A stretch of 51,419 nucleotides of DNA from Desulfomonilia bacterium. GTDB lineage: Bacteria > Desulfobacterota > Desulfomonilia > UBA1062. Positions within the stretch are counted from its first letter, which is position 1; each line of letters starts with the position of its first letter. The position numbers were made by a program, and so were the translations under genes. The DNA is taken from positions 1 to 51,419 of the forward strand of contig DATCTV010000005.1 of assembly GCA_036567785.1 (NCBI GenBank), read 5' to 3'. Of the stretch, positions 36,593-44,153 are shown one piece after another. The notes beneath the pieces were generated by a model, which ran no database searches, was not told where the DNA came from, and saw nothing but the letters and a program-made list of their open reading frames with translations.

Positions 36593-37537
36593 ATGCCGTC
36601 AATTGAATTTCCGGATACACATTTGTTAAGGCAACTGGCAGGGGATAGTTGCGCCCATTTGAAAATTATCGAAGACAACACAGGCGCAAAATGCTCCATG
36701 AAGGGCACTGCGATTGAGTTTTCAGGTGAGAAGCATGAGGTGGACCTTGTCAGGCATGTACTCAATGACCTTTACAAAATCCTGCAGGAAGGACTGCCCC
36801 TCTATCCGTCGGATATTTTCTATGCGGTAAGAATGCTTTCGAAAAACCGGAATCTCAATCTCAAGGATGTTTTCATGGATTCCATATACATCTCGTCGTC
36901 AAAGAAGGTCATAATACCGAAAAGTCTTCAGCAGAAAATTTATATCGATTCAATCAGGGAAAATGATATCGTATTCGGAATAGGTCCTGCCGGAACCGGC
37001 AAGACATACCTTGCAATGGCTATGGCGATTACATTTCTGCTTAAAAAAAAGGTCGAGCGGATAGTTCTGACAAGGCCTGCAGTGGAAGCTGGAGAAAGGC
37101 TGGGTTTTCTGCCAGGCGATCTTGAACAGAAGGTGAACCCGTATCTGAGGCCTCTGTATGATGCGCTTTACGACATGCTTGATCATGATTATGTGTTAAA
37201 GCTGCTTGCCCGCGATTCAATTGAAGTCGCCCCGCTTGCGTTCATGAGAGGACGCACCCTTAATGATGCATTCATAATACTGGATGAGGCTCAGAATACC
37301 ACATCGGAACAGATGAAGATGTTTCTGACCAGGCTGGGATTCAATTCAAAGGCGGTAATTACGGGTGATATCACGCAGACAGATCTTCCTTTGACGACCA
37401 GATCCGGGCTTGTCGAAGCTTCTGGCATATTGAAAAACATAAAGGATATCGGTTTTATTTATTTTACCGAGGATGATGTGGTAAGGCATAAACTGGTTTC
37501 AAAAATCATCAGAGCTTATGAGAGGGCCAATACATGA
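36593..37537 (+). CDS. phoH: PhoH-like ATPase
   Basis: A 314-residue PhoH/YbeZ protein: N-terminal KH-like part (1-100), then a P-loop ATPase with GIGPAGTGKTYLAMA, the RPAVEAGERLGFLPGD loop and Walker B FIILDEAQNTT, and the arginine-finger region TGDITQTDLP. It is associated with RNA metabolism and the ribosome together with YbeY, its next gene (four-base overlap). The HD-family gene often found between or after them (pgpH) is missing. Confidence 0.95.
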   Translation: MPSIEFPDTHLLRQLAGDSCAHLKIIEDNTGAKCSMKGTAIEFSGEKHEVDLVRHVLNDLYKILQEGLPLYPSDIFYAVRMLSKNRNLNLKDVFMDSIYISSSKKVIIPKSLQQKIYIDSIRENDIVFGIGPAGTGKTYLAMAMAITFLLKKKVERIVLTRPAVEAGERLGFLPGDLEQKVNPYLRPLYDALYDMLDHDYVLKLLARDSIEVAPLAFMRGRTLNDAFIILDEAQNTTSEQMKMFLTRLGFNSKAVITGDITQTDLPLTTRSGLVEASGILKNIKDIGFIYFTEDDVVRHKLVSKIIRAYERANT

Positions 37538-37980
37538 ATATAATTGATGTACAGGACATCCAGGATAATCTGGCAATCGATCCGGCTATTGTTGAAAAAA
37601 ATGCTGACAGGATATTAAAGATGCTGGGCAAAAAAAACTGTGAGCTGTCTCTGGTCTTGTGTGATGACCGTTATATAAGAAGGCTCAATAAGCAATATCT
37701 GGGAAAGGACAAGCCGACTAATGTAATCTCCTTCCCCCAGCAGGAAGGCGAGGGCATAGAAGGGAATCACCTTGGAGACATAGTGATTTCAGCCCAGAGG
37801 GCTTCTTCCGAGGCTGGCAAATCGGGTATTACATTCGAGGAAAGGCTTCTCCAGCTTATCGTTCACGGCATATGCCATCTATGCGGATATGATCATGAAG
37901 ATGTGAGCTTAGATAAGGCTCAACAGATGGAAAAAAAGGAGCTGGAACTGCTTGAAAAACTTGCAGAAAAGCCTGTTTAG
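37534..37980 (+). CDS. ybeY: Endoribonuclease YbeY
   Basis: A 148-residue single-zinc endoribonuclease involved in 16S rRNA 3'-end maturation and ribosome quality control. The zinc motif HGICHLCGYDHED (H-x3-H-x5-H) is intact, with the family segment KPTNVISFP before it. It overlaps phoH by four bases. A tRNA cluster begins 67 bp downstream. Confidence 0.95.
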   Translation: MNIIDVQDIQDNLAIDPAIVEKNADRILKMLGKKNCELSLVLCDDRYIRRLNKQYLGKDKPTNVISFPQQEGEGIEGNHLGDIVISAQRASSEAGKSGITFEERLLQLIVHGICHLCGYDHEDVSLDKAQQMEKKELELLEKLAEKPV

Positions 37981-38009
37981 AAGGTGCTTGAACATATTGG
38001 AAAAAAGGC

Positions 38010-38038
38010 TTGCCATGCCTACCTCGCTTTGCTATAGG
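38010..38038 (+). promoter_or_regulatory. Promoter of the tRNA cluster
   Basis: TTGCCA and TATAGG with 17 bp between, ending ten bases before the first tRNA. The same -10 (TATAGG) is found ahead of the tRNA-Leu gene on the other strand. Confidence 0.55.
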
Positions 38039-38047
38039 GCAGATTCA

Positions 38048-38125
<78 letters not shown>

Positions 38126-38136
38126 GAGAAGGGTTT

Positions 38137-38210
<74 letters not shown>

Positions 38211-38234
38211 TTAATGAGCGGTTATACGGATTGT

Positions 38235-38311
38235 GGTGAGTGTAGCTCAGTTGGTAGAGCACAGGATTGTGGCTCCTGTGGCCGTGGGTTCGAGCCCCAT
38301 CACTCACCCCA
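38235..38311 (+). tRNA. tRNA-His (GUG)
   Basis: Acceptor GTGAGTG pairs with CACTCAC; anticodon GTG. G38235 provides the extra G(-1) opposite discriminator C, the identity mark of tRNA-His. CCA is encoded. Confidence 0.96.
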
Positions 38312-38325
38312 GAGTGATAAAGTGG

Positions 38326-38402
38326 GCGCCCGTAGCTCAGTCGGATAGAGCGTCGGACTTCGAATCCGCAGGTCGGGCGTTCGAGTCGCCCCGGGCGTAC
38401 CA
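38326..38402 (+). tRNA. tRNA-Arg (UCG)
   Basis: Acceptor GCGCCCG pairs with CGGGCGT (first pair G-U); anticodon loop CTTCGAA gives TCG; CCA encoded. Confidence 0.95.
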
Positions 38403-38416
38403 GGAAACAAGGTTTC

Positions 38417-38491
38417 GGGTCATTAGCTCAATGGTAGAGCAGCGGACTCTTAATCCGGAGGTTGAAGGTTCGAGTCCTTCATGACCCACCA
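38417..38491 (+). tRNA. tRNA-Lys (CUU)
   Basis: Acceptor GGGTCAT pairs with ATGACCC; anticodon loop CTCTTAA gives CTT; CCA encoded. Last gene of the array, directly followed by a terminator. Confidence 0.95.
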
Positions 38492-38502
38492 ATTATAACA
38501 AT

Positions 38503-38538
38503 GGGTTACAATCGACGAGATTGTAACCCTTTTTCTTT
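38503..38538 (+). terminator. Intrinsic terminator of the tRNA array
   Basis: Perfect 11-bp stem (GGGTTACAATC and GATTGTAACCC) with a five-base loop, followed by TTTTTCTTT. Confidence 0.92.
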
Positions 38539-38547
38539 ATCCTGAGC

Positions 38548-38685
38548 TCATCTCCATAATCTCTGCATATTTTCAAAATGGATGTCATCTTCGTTTGCCA
38601 CCATGTCATGGCGTATCTTCTTTATGTCGTTGCTGATTGCCAGATTGTCACAGGAAGAAATAGGAAAGGGGAGCCATTTTGTCAT
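38548..38685 (-). pseudogene. Short ORF or gene remnant
   Basis: A 45-codon minus-strand frame starting MTKWLPFPISS and ending NMQRLWR, with protein-like composition but no ribosome-binding site. The frame is open 12 codons further upstream without another start. It overlaps nothing else. I recognise no family; it may be the tail of a lost gene, or chance. It lies in the gap between the tRNA terminator and the sigma-54 promoter. Confidence 0.25.
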
Positions 38686-38756
38686 TGTGGCAGCCGCCAC
38701 CAGGTATGCAAATTGAATTAACTAATAATAACAACAAGATACACTCACTTTCAAAT

Positions 38757-38773
38757 TTGGCACAGTCGTTGCT
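38757..38773 (+). promoter_or_regulatory. Sigma-54 (RpoN) promoter
   Basis: TTGGCAC-N5-TTGCT matches the -24/-12 consensus completely, with GG and GC ten bases apart. It is 40 bp before the first start codon of the micro-operon, so transcription would start near 38,784. Sigma-54 promoters need an ATP-driven activator. Confidence 0.8.
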
Positions 38774-38812
38774 GCACTATATTCAGTAAAACAAAAAGAA
38801 AGGAGAAGCGAG

Positions 38813-38989
38813 ATGGTCACATTGTGGATAGTAATCGGATGCTTATTTGTAACAGGAATCGGAGTCAGGTTCACATACAAGGTTCTTGGTCTCAAGCCGG
38901 CTGAAGCTGCTGCAGTATATGCGCTTATTATCATGCTGGTTGCAGTAAACACGGCCCCGGTAAGAGAAATGATCGCGCTTCTTTTCTAA
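38813..38989 (+). CDS. Tiny membrane protein, 58 residues
   Basis: Starts with ATG after AAAGGAGAAG. Two hydrophobic segments (about 3-22 and 32-52) flank a basic turn, VRFTYKVLGLKP. I do not recognise a family. Its N-terminal half resembles the third gene of the operon (VRFTYK here, VRFAFK there). First gene behind a sigma-54 promoter. Confidence 0.75.
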   Translation: MVTLWIVIGCLFVTGIGVRFTYKVLGLKPAEAAAVYALIIMLVAVNTAPVREMIALLF

Positions 38990-39009
38990 GGATAAAAAAA
39001 GAGGGTGTC

Positions 39010-39249
39010 ATGAAAAACACTAAAATGGAAAAGATCCCGAGGGAACTGATGCAGAAGATAACGAGGATAAGCGCACACGGTCTGGTGCTTGTAATAGTTA
39101 CCTTCCTGGGGCTTTATCTTGGGATGTACATTGATAAGGTAACAGGACTGGCACCCAACTTCACTTTCCTTTTTCTTGTTGCCGGTATTATCCTGGGCTT
39201 CAAAGGCTTCATTCAGGAGACAATTACGGAAAGGAGGGCAAAAAGATGA
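39010..39249 (+). CDS. AtpZ/AtpI-like membrane protein
   Basis: A 79-residue protein with two membrane helices. Between them YLGMYIDKVTG and, at the second helix, PNFTFLFLVAGIILGFKGF match AtpZ/AtpI, the small protein that assists c-ring assembly or magnesium uptake of F-type ATP synthases. No other ATP synthase genes are near. It lies 20 bp after the 58-residue gene and overlaps the next start by four bases. Confidence 0.8.
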   Translation: MKNTKMEKIPRELMQKITRISAHGLVLVIVTFLGLYLGMYIDKVTGLAPNFTFLFLVAGIILGFKGFIQETITERRAKR

Positions 39250-39350
39250 TATTCACAGCAATAGGAATAGCTGCTTTTCTGGCTGTCACAGTAAGGTTTG
39301 CTTTCAAGGCCCACACCATGAAAGACAGCGTCCAGCATCATAAAGCATAG
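39246..39350 (+). CDS. Tiny membrane protein, 34 residues
   Basis: Overlaps the AtpZ-like gene (ATGA) with the ribosome-binding site GGAGGG inside that gene, 9 bp ahead. One hydrophobic helix, MIFTAIGIAAFLAVTVRFAF, then a short basic tail with two histidines. Related in its first half to the 58-residue gene. No family recognised. Confidence 0.7.
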   Translation: MIFTAIGIAAFLAVTVRFAFKAHTMKDSVQHHKA

Positions 39351-39392
39351 CTGCCTTAATCTGATCGCCGGTTTCAAAGATGATTCTGGTTG

Positions 39393-40394
39393 CTATTTCT
39401 GCTTAAGCTTGTCAATATCCTGTGTCTTCAGCCATTCCATTGTAATCTTAAATCCTTCTCTAAATGATGTTTTCGGCTTCCATCCCAGTTCATCTTCAGC
39501 CTTATGCGTTGAAAATTTTAACCTGGATCCAAGATTTTTTACGGAATAGGTGGTTAAAAGCGGCCTTTTTGATCTCTTCAGAAATTTATAGCTGGCTTCC
39601 ATTGCCATTGCTGCAGCGTATGCCACAGGATATGACAGTCTTTTTTCAACCAGTTCAACATTCATAGCCGAGGCTATCCCCCTGCAGAAGTCTTCAAGTG
39701 TTGTTAATTCTCCGTCATGAACGAGGTATCCCTGGCCTATCGATTTGTCGTTGGTCGATATCAGCATCAAAAGATCAACCAGATTGCCGATATAGGTAGG
39801 CCAGCAGATTGTTCCATATTGCCAGAATACCATGTCTTTCTTTATTATGGCGTCTGCAAGCAATGGGACAAATGTCGTATCCCTCGGTCCGTAAACCCAC
39901 AAAGGATATACGGTGGAAACAGCAAGCCCCTTTTCCCTGTGATATCTCCAGGCTACTTCTTCTGCCATAATCTTCGTATCGGGATAAGGTTCATTCCATT
40001 TTTCCAGTGGCAGGCTCTCGTTGATAACGGTATCTTCTCTGCGGCCAAAAACATCATTGGTGCTGGTCCAGATAAATCGTTTGATTCCTGCAGCCACTGA
40101 TGCCCGGCATATATTCTCCATGCCCTCGACATTTACCTTGTAAAACAGTTCATAAGGAGCCCAATCGCTCACTACACCTGCGGAATGGAATACCAGTTCC
40201 ATTCCTTCACAGGCTTTAATAACAGAATCATAGTCGGATATATCTCCGTATGCTATTTCCACCCGTCCCTTAAGCTTATCAATTCCAACTGATGTACGGC
40301 GGGCAAGTATTCTTACGGAATCCCCTCTTTCGATGCACGCATCAAGAATATGACTTCCAATAAAACCTGTAGCTCCCGTAATAAGTGTTTTCAT
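39393..40394 (-). CDS. NAD-dependent epimerase/dehydratase (extended SDR)
   Basis: A 333-residue extended short-chain dehydrogenase. The Rossmann start is LITGATGFIGSHI, the active site has the serine/threonine stretch WTSTNDVFG and the YPDTK motif (Tyr-x3-Lys). The C-terminal half resembles 3-beta-hydroxysteroid dehydrogenase and dihydroflavonol-reductase relatives (GYLVHDGELTTLEDFCRGIA). Substrate unknown. It overlaps the nitroreductase stop by four bases, so the two are one operon. Confidence 0.88.
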   Translation of the reverse strand: MKTLITGATGFIGSHILDACIERGDSVRILARRTSVGIDKLKGRVEIAYGDISDYDSVIKACEGMELVFHSAGVVSDWAPYELFYKVNVEGMENICRASVAAGIKRFIWTSTNDVFGRREDTVINESLPLEKWNEPYPDTKIMAEEVAWRYHREKGLAVSTVYPLWVYGPRDTTFVPLLADAIIKKDMVFWQYGTICWPTYIGNLVDLLMLISTNDKSIGQGYLVHDGELTTLEDFCRGIASAMNVELVEKRLSYPVAYAAAMAMEASYKFLKRSKRPLLTTYSVKNLGSRLKFSTHKAEDELGWKPKTSFREGFKITMEWLKTQDIDKLKQK

Positions 40395-41275
40395 AGCGAC
40401 AAATACCTCGTTTCTTTTTTGATTCTTTTTATCGTTCTTGAATACTTCTCATCAGGCCATCCCAGCGCTATAACCGCCTGGACAGTTTCTTCCTTGCATA
40501 TGTGCAATAACTTTTTTATTTTTCCGTCATGTCTCATGGCTTCCACGGCAAATCCTATGTAGCATGTTCCAAGTCCCATCGCATGGGCGGTAAGCATTAT
40601 GTTTTGTGCGGCAATGGCGGCGTCTTCTACCGGAGTTGTGGCGTCTTTTCCTGTAGTGATTATTATCAGTGCCTGAGCTCCATGGAAAAATATGTCCCGC
40701 CCGGTTTTCTTTCTTTCATCAAGTCGTGTTCTGATGAATTCAAAATAATCACGGTGATAATCAGCCAGATCTTTTACGGCAAATCTCAAGGGTGCTATCC
40801 GGGAAAGGAGGTTGAGCTGTCTGTAAAATCCTGAAACAAAACCGCATAACTTGTCAACGTCATCTCCTGTAAGTACACTGTACTGGTTGGACTGTGCATT
40901 TGAACCGGTAGGACCGGTTTGAGCCGCTGAAATCAGATCTTCAATGATCTCTCGTGATATGGGACTTTTTTTATAGTTCCTGCATGCCCTTCTGCTTGCC
41001 ATGAGCTTTAAAAGGGCGGACGTGTCAAATGTTCCCGGTTTGAGCCATGTATCGTCAACTTTTAATGTCTTGTAATCAACCGGCGAAAGGCAGGTGACTT
41101 TTATTGCCCCGAAAGGGCAGGCTGCCTGGCAATGCCCGCAATGAGATGATTCTTGGCCTGTAATACTCGCTTTTCCGTCAATCACCGTGATGGAGTTGTA
41201 TTCGCAGACATTTACACACATTCCGCAGCCATTGCATTTTTCTTTATCTATAACCGTGTATATCTTAGTGTCCAT
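40391..41275 (-). CDS. Ferredoxin-nitroreductase fusion
   Basis: A 294-residue protein. The first 60 residues carry two cysteine clusters: CNGCGMCVNVC (complete: 14, 17, 20, 24) and HCGHCQAACP, where only Cys46, Cys49 and Cys53 exist and Ser43 takes the place of the first ligand. The rest is an FMN nitroreductase domain (SRRACRNYKKSPI, AAQTGPTGSNAQSNQ). Proteins of this type reduce small organic substrates with ferredoxin electrons in anaerobes. The missing ligand means the second cluster may be 3Fe-4S or Ser-bound. Confidence 0.88.
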   Translation of the reverse strand: MDTKIYTVIDKEKCNGCGMCVNVCEYNSITVIDGKASITGQESSHCGHCQAACPFGAIKVTCLSPVDYKTLKVDDTWLKPGTFDTSALLKLMASRRACRNYKKSPISREIIEDLISAAQTGPTGSNAQSNQYSVLTGDDVDKLCGFVSGFYRQLNLLSRIAPLRFAVKDLADYHRDYFEFIRTRLDERKKTGRDIFFHGAQALIIITTGKDATTPVEDAAIAAQNIMLTAHAMGLGTCYIGFAVEAMRHDGKIKKLLHICKEETVQAVIALGWPDEKYSRTIKRIKKETRYLSL

Positions 41276-41458
41276 TTGGCCTTCCTATGAATAATGCATC
41301 AATTTATTTCAGGTAATCTAATCCTTTAGGATGAAATCAGGTTGTTGTCAAACCCATCCTTTTTATCAAATTTTAGGGTTAGCGTTTCTGAAATGTGTCT
41401 TTCAATATACACATTTATAACTGATTACATATTGTGTGTAAAAAGTATTGCCTCATGT

Positions 41459-41487
41459 TTGACAACAATCGTAATTTTGTGTATGAA
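41459..41487 (+). promoter_or_regulatory. Sigma-70 promoter for the small RNA
   Basis: Perfect TTGACA, 17-bp spacer, TATGAA. The -35 lies inside the right arm of the 12-bp inverted repeat, so a DNA-binding protein at that repeat could block it. Confidence 0.6.
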
Positions 41488-41493
41488 GATAAT

Positions 41494-41577
41494 AAGCTAT
41501 AGCGCTACCTAAAAAGTGCTATAGACCTCCTTTTTTAAGCCCACTACTATCTAAGATCGAGTGGGCTGATTTTTTTA
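41494..41577 (+). ncRNA. Candidate trans-acting small RNA
   Basis: From the expected start near 41,494, the transcript would fold into a first hairpin with a 10-bp stem including one G-U pair (CTATAGCGCT, 41,497-41,506, with AGTGCTATAG, 41,515-41,524; loop ACCTAAAA). A single-stranded ACCTCCTTTTTTA follows, then a terminator hairpin (AGCCCAC/GTGGGCT). CCUCC complements the ribosome-binding-site core, the usual seed of target-blocking small RNAs. No ORF lies in it. I recognise no Rfam family. Confidence 0.6.
41538..41577 (+). terminator. Intrinsic terminator of the small RNA
   Basis: Stem AGCCCAC/GTGGGCT (7 bp) with a 16-base loop, then GATTTTTTTA on the plus strand. No plus-strand protein gene lies upstream to explain it. 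Confidence 0.75.
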
Positions 41578-41675
41578 TGTGAATAAAATCGGTAGTGTCG
41601 TGAATATGGGCATTCCTGAAACAGGAACTTACATCCTTATACTGCAACGGACTCTTAATGAGGGTTACAGCTATG

Positions 41676-42911
41676 TCAGCAGCCGAATTTTTCCTTTACT
41701 TTCTTGAATGCCCCGTCAGCTATGTTCAACGCGTCATTAATATCTTTTTCAGTATGTGCAGCGCTCAAGAACATATTGTGATGCCACAAAATCATAAGAC
41801 CATTTTTATTGCATTCTCTTACAAAATACTGGCTGCGTTTAAAATTCTTTTCGTTTGTAAAAATAATATATGGCATTGATACATGACCGGTCACTGCAAA
41901 CTGCAGTCCGTATGTCGCAGCAAGGCTTTCCATTCCATCCTTGAATTGTTGACCTCTGAGGGTGCAGATGCCAGCCGCATCTATCTTTTTCATTTTGTTA
42001 ATGCAGGCTATTGCCGCCGCCATTTCCGGACTGTTGAAAAAAAATGATCCTGTCATGAATGATTTTGAAGCAGATACCTTGAGGTGTTTCTTGCCTACGA
42101 CCATCGATATGGGATAGCCGTTGGCTATCGCCTTTCCAAAGGTCTGAATATCCGGCTCCACGCCAAAATAATGTGCGGCGCCTTTGATATCGAGCCTCCA
42201 ACCGCTTCGCACATCATCGGCAATAAGTATAATTCCATTTTCATCGCAGAGTTTGCGAAGGCCTGGCCAGTAGTCACTGCCGGGCAGCAAATTGGCTTCA
42301 AACGTTGGTGTATGGGTCGGAGTCATCATAATTGCCGCTATTTCGCCTTTGTGCTGCTCAACTACTCTGCGGGTGTCTTCAAGGTTGCCCCATTCGGTCA
42401 TCAATATTTCGCTTCGGTCTGTAGGAGTATTTCCGTAATGATTTGTACCCGCCCATGTCTGTGCGCCGTGGTAAACACCATTTCCGAGGAGTATCTTGTT
42501 CCGCCTTGTGTGTCCGCGTGCGATATTAATAGCCCAGCTTGTGGTATCGGCACCGTTCTTGGTAAAATAAACCCAGTCGGCGGCATTGATTGTTTCGCAA
42601 ACCAGTTCGGCCAGCTCGACCATCTTTGTAGATGGAGGGAAGGTGCTCGTGCCTTTTTTTGCCTGTTTTGCAAAGGCGGCATCAACATCGGGATCTGCAT
42701 AACCAAGGATCATGGGACCGTAGGCGCTTACAAAATCAAGATACTCATTGCCGTCTACATCCCTGATTCTCACTCCTTTGGCGCTGTCGGTATAACAAGG
42801 GAAATCTCCAGGGGATGTCAATGCCGGACTGAAATGACCGTATATGCCCTGAGGGATTCGTTCTGCAGCACGTTTGAACCATTCTATCGATTTATCATGA
42901 CTGTATGACAT
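41676..42911 (-). CDS. Class III aminotransferase (GSA-aminomutase-like)
   Basis: A 411-residue PLP enzyme of the glutamate-1-semialdehyde aminomutase branch. The cofactor lysine is Lys260 in TFGKAIANGYPIS; the ring-contacting acid pair IADDVRSGWR replaces the usual DEVxTGFR; NGADTTSWAINIARGHTRR is the phosphate-loop region. True HemL keeps a longer GGVNSPVR-like start and is different in the active site, so I do not call it hemL. Substrate unknown. It lies 9 bp after the SCP2-like gene. Confidence 0.87.
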   Translation of the reverse strand: MSYSHDKSIEWFKRAAERIPQGIYGHFSPALTSPGDFPCYTDSAKGVRIRDVDGNEYLDFVSAYGPMILGYADPDVDAAFAKQAKKGTSTFPPSTKMVELAELVCETINAADWVYFTKNGADTTSWAINIARGHTRRNKILLGNGVYHGAQTWAGTNHYGNTPTDRSEILMTEWGNLEDTRRVVEQHKGEIAAIMMTPTHTPTFEANLLPGSDYWPGLRKLCDENGIILIADDVRSGWRLDIKGAAHYFGVEPDIQTFGKAIANGYPISMVVGKKHLKVSASKSFMTGSFFFNSPEMAAAIACINKMKKIDAAGICTLRGQQFKDGMESLAATYGLQFAVTGHVSMPYIIFTNEKNFKRSQYFVRECNKNGLMILWHHNMFLSAAHTEKDINDALNIADGAFKKVKEKFGC

Positions 42912-42920
42912 AACTGCCTC

Positions 42921-43679
42921 CTACTGAAGATATAAACCGACTTTATCAAGGTACGAATTTACAACATCACCCATGTGGAGATTACCGGAAAGCACCATGT
43001 CGCCAAGGGTGATTGATACCATCAGATCAACCTTATCGTCAGCTACCTGAAGGAAAAAGTCCTCATCGATAAATTCCATGAGAAGATCAAAATCATCTGC
43101 ATTACCGTTTCTTCCCACAACATCATTGCTGCCCGAGAAAAGAATGTTGACTGCATCTCCGTTTTTGATTCTGAGTTCTGCAATACCGTTTAATGTTGAT
43201 GCCGTTGCCCTGGATTCAGGTTCATTGTTGCATATGGCTGCTATTGTTTTGGCAATGGTGTTAAGCAACAGTTTAGCCTTAAGCTTTTTGGGAGGATTCG
43301 GACCCTTAAGGATTGTATCAAGACGGTCTCCGAGTTTCATGAACGTCAAAAGCCCGGAAACTTTTGGAAGACTCCAGGGCATTATAATGGGGATCGGAAT
43401 TCCAAAGCCTTTTTTCGAAAGCATGTTTGTCATCAATCTTGCGATTGGGAAAAACATGATGATATCTGGATTTCCAACCTTGCCTGACACAACTTTGATC
43501 TGGGAATTTCTGATTGTTATCGTCGCTTTCGGGCCTCCAATTCCTGCTACAAACATTATCGAAACATTTTTTCCCGCAATCAATGCCGCTGATTCAGGAT
43601 CTTCCTGTGCCAATATTTCGAAATTCGTAAAAACGGCATCCAGAAAAACATGTGACAGCACTTTCTCATGGCATGACAT
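42921..43679 (-). CDS. Hypothetical protein, SCP2-like
   Basis: A 252-residue soluble protein. It has two similar halves (about 25-110 and 150-250), each alternating beta strands and helices; both contain a strand-turn of the type VSIMFVAGIGGPKATITIRN / NILFSGSNDVVGRNG, and LVSITLGDMVLSGNLHMGD near the end recalls SCP2 sterol-carrier domains that bind acyl-CoA or lipids. The relation is weak. First gene of an operon with the aminotransferase, so it may bind that enzyme's substrate. Confidence 0.5.
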   Translation of the reverse strand: MSCHEKVLSHVFLDAVFTNFEILAQEDPESAALIAGKNVSIMFVAGIGGPKATITIRNSQIKVVSGKVGNPDIIMFFPIARLMTNMLSKKGFGIPIPIIMPWSLPKVSGLLTFMKLGDRLDTILKGPNPPKKLKAKLLLNTIAKTIAAICNNEPESRATASTLNGIAELRIKNGDAVNILFSGSNDVVGRNGNADDFDLLMEFIDEDFFLQVADDKVDLMVSITLGDMVLSGNLHMGDVVNSYLDKVGLYLQ

Positions 43680-44071
43680 ATTTGAGCCCCTCCTATCAAA
43701 TGAACTCTAGAGATATTAACATGTATCCAATCAAGAATGAACTTTTTTGTTTCAAACATACTTCTGGCTGCATAATGCCTATATCGGAAAAACTATTTTA
43801 CAGAACTTTGGGGACTTGACTAGCTTCTAAGCCGGATATAATATTGAACTCAATAAATATTATATTTTAATTGGAGGTCTGTAGCACATTTAATTGTCGG
43901 GTTTAGCTGACTTTTTTACCGTCCGAATCTTCAGTAACCTTTTAAAATAATTATTCCCGGGGCATAAAAACCCAATGCTTTATGAACCCTTCGGTTAAGA
44001 GCTTTTTCAGTATCAGCATATCGATATGAGAAACCGTAGGCCATGAATAAATGTCGACAATAAAAATAAAC

Positions 44072-44088
44072 TTGGCTCAACGATTGCC
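44072..44088 (+). promoter_or_regulatory. Sigma-54-like promoter
   Basis: TTGGCTC-N5-TTGCC with GG and GC ten bases apart, one mismatch in each box from the best consensus. The palindrome CATATCGATATG lies about 50 bp upstream, a usual activator position. Start expected near 44,099, ten bases before the leader hairpin. Confidence 0.6.
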
Positions 44089-44108
44089 GATAAAACATCA
44101 AAAAAAAT

Positions 44109-44128
44109 GCAGATCGCTGGCGATCTGC
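44109..44128 (+). other. Leader hairpin
   Basis: GCAGATCG-CTGG-CGATCTGC, 8 perfect pairs with a four-base loop, at the very 5' end of the transcript from the sigma-54-like promoter. Such ends stabilise messages. Read on the minus strand it is followed by eight Ts and would be a good terminator, so a minus-strand role is the alternative. Confidence 0.6.
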
Positions 44129-44153
44129 AACATATGAGGAGGTTCTACGGGGA

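Larger units (their letters stand above)
38492..38812. other. Region between the tRNA array and the micro-operon
   Basis: Contains the tRNA terminator, a possible 45-codon remnant, a short palindrome (GTGGC-AGCC-GCCAC, 38,687-38,700) and a sigma-54 promoter. The palindrome lies about 57 bp before the promoter, a usual place for an enhancer-binding activator. Confidence 0.6.
41276..41675. other. Intergenic region with a plus-strand RNA candidate
   Basis: 400 bases between two minus-strand genes. It holds the putative promoter, folded RNA and terminator on the plus strand (separate entries). A perfect 12-bp inverted repeat, TTGTTGTCAAAC (41,342-41,353) and GTTTGACAACAA (41,457-41,468), places a TTGACA on each strand. 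No open frame is convincing. Confidence 0.6.

Noticed and set aside
38233-38484. An 83-codon plus-strand frame and a 67-codon minus-strand frame
   Set aside because: They are translations of the tRNA genes; such frames are often wrongly annotated as proteins.
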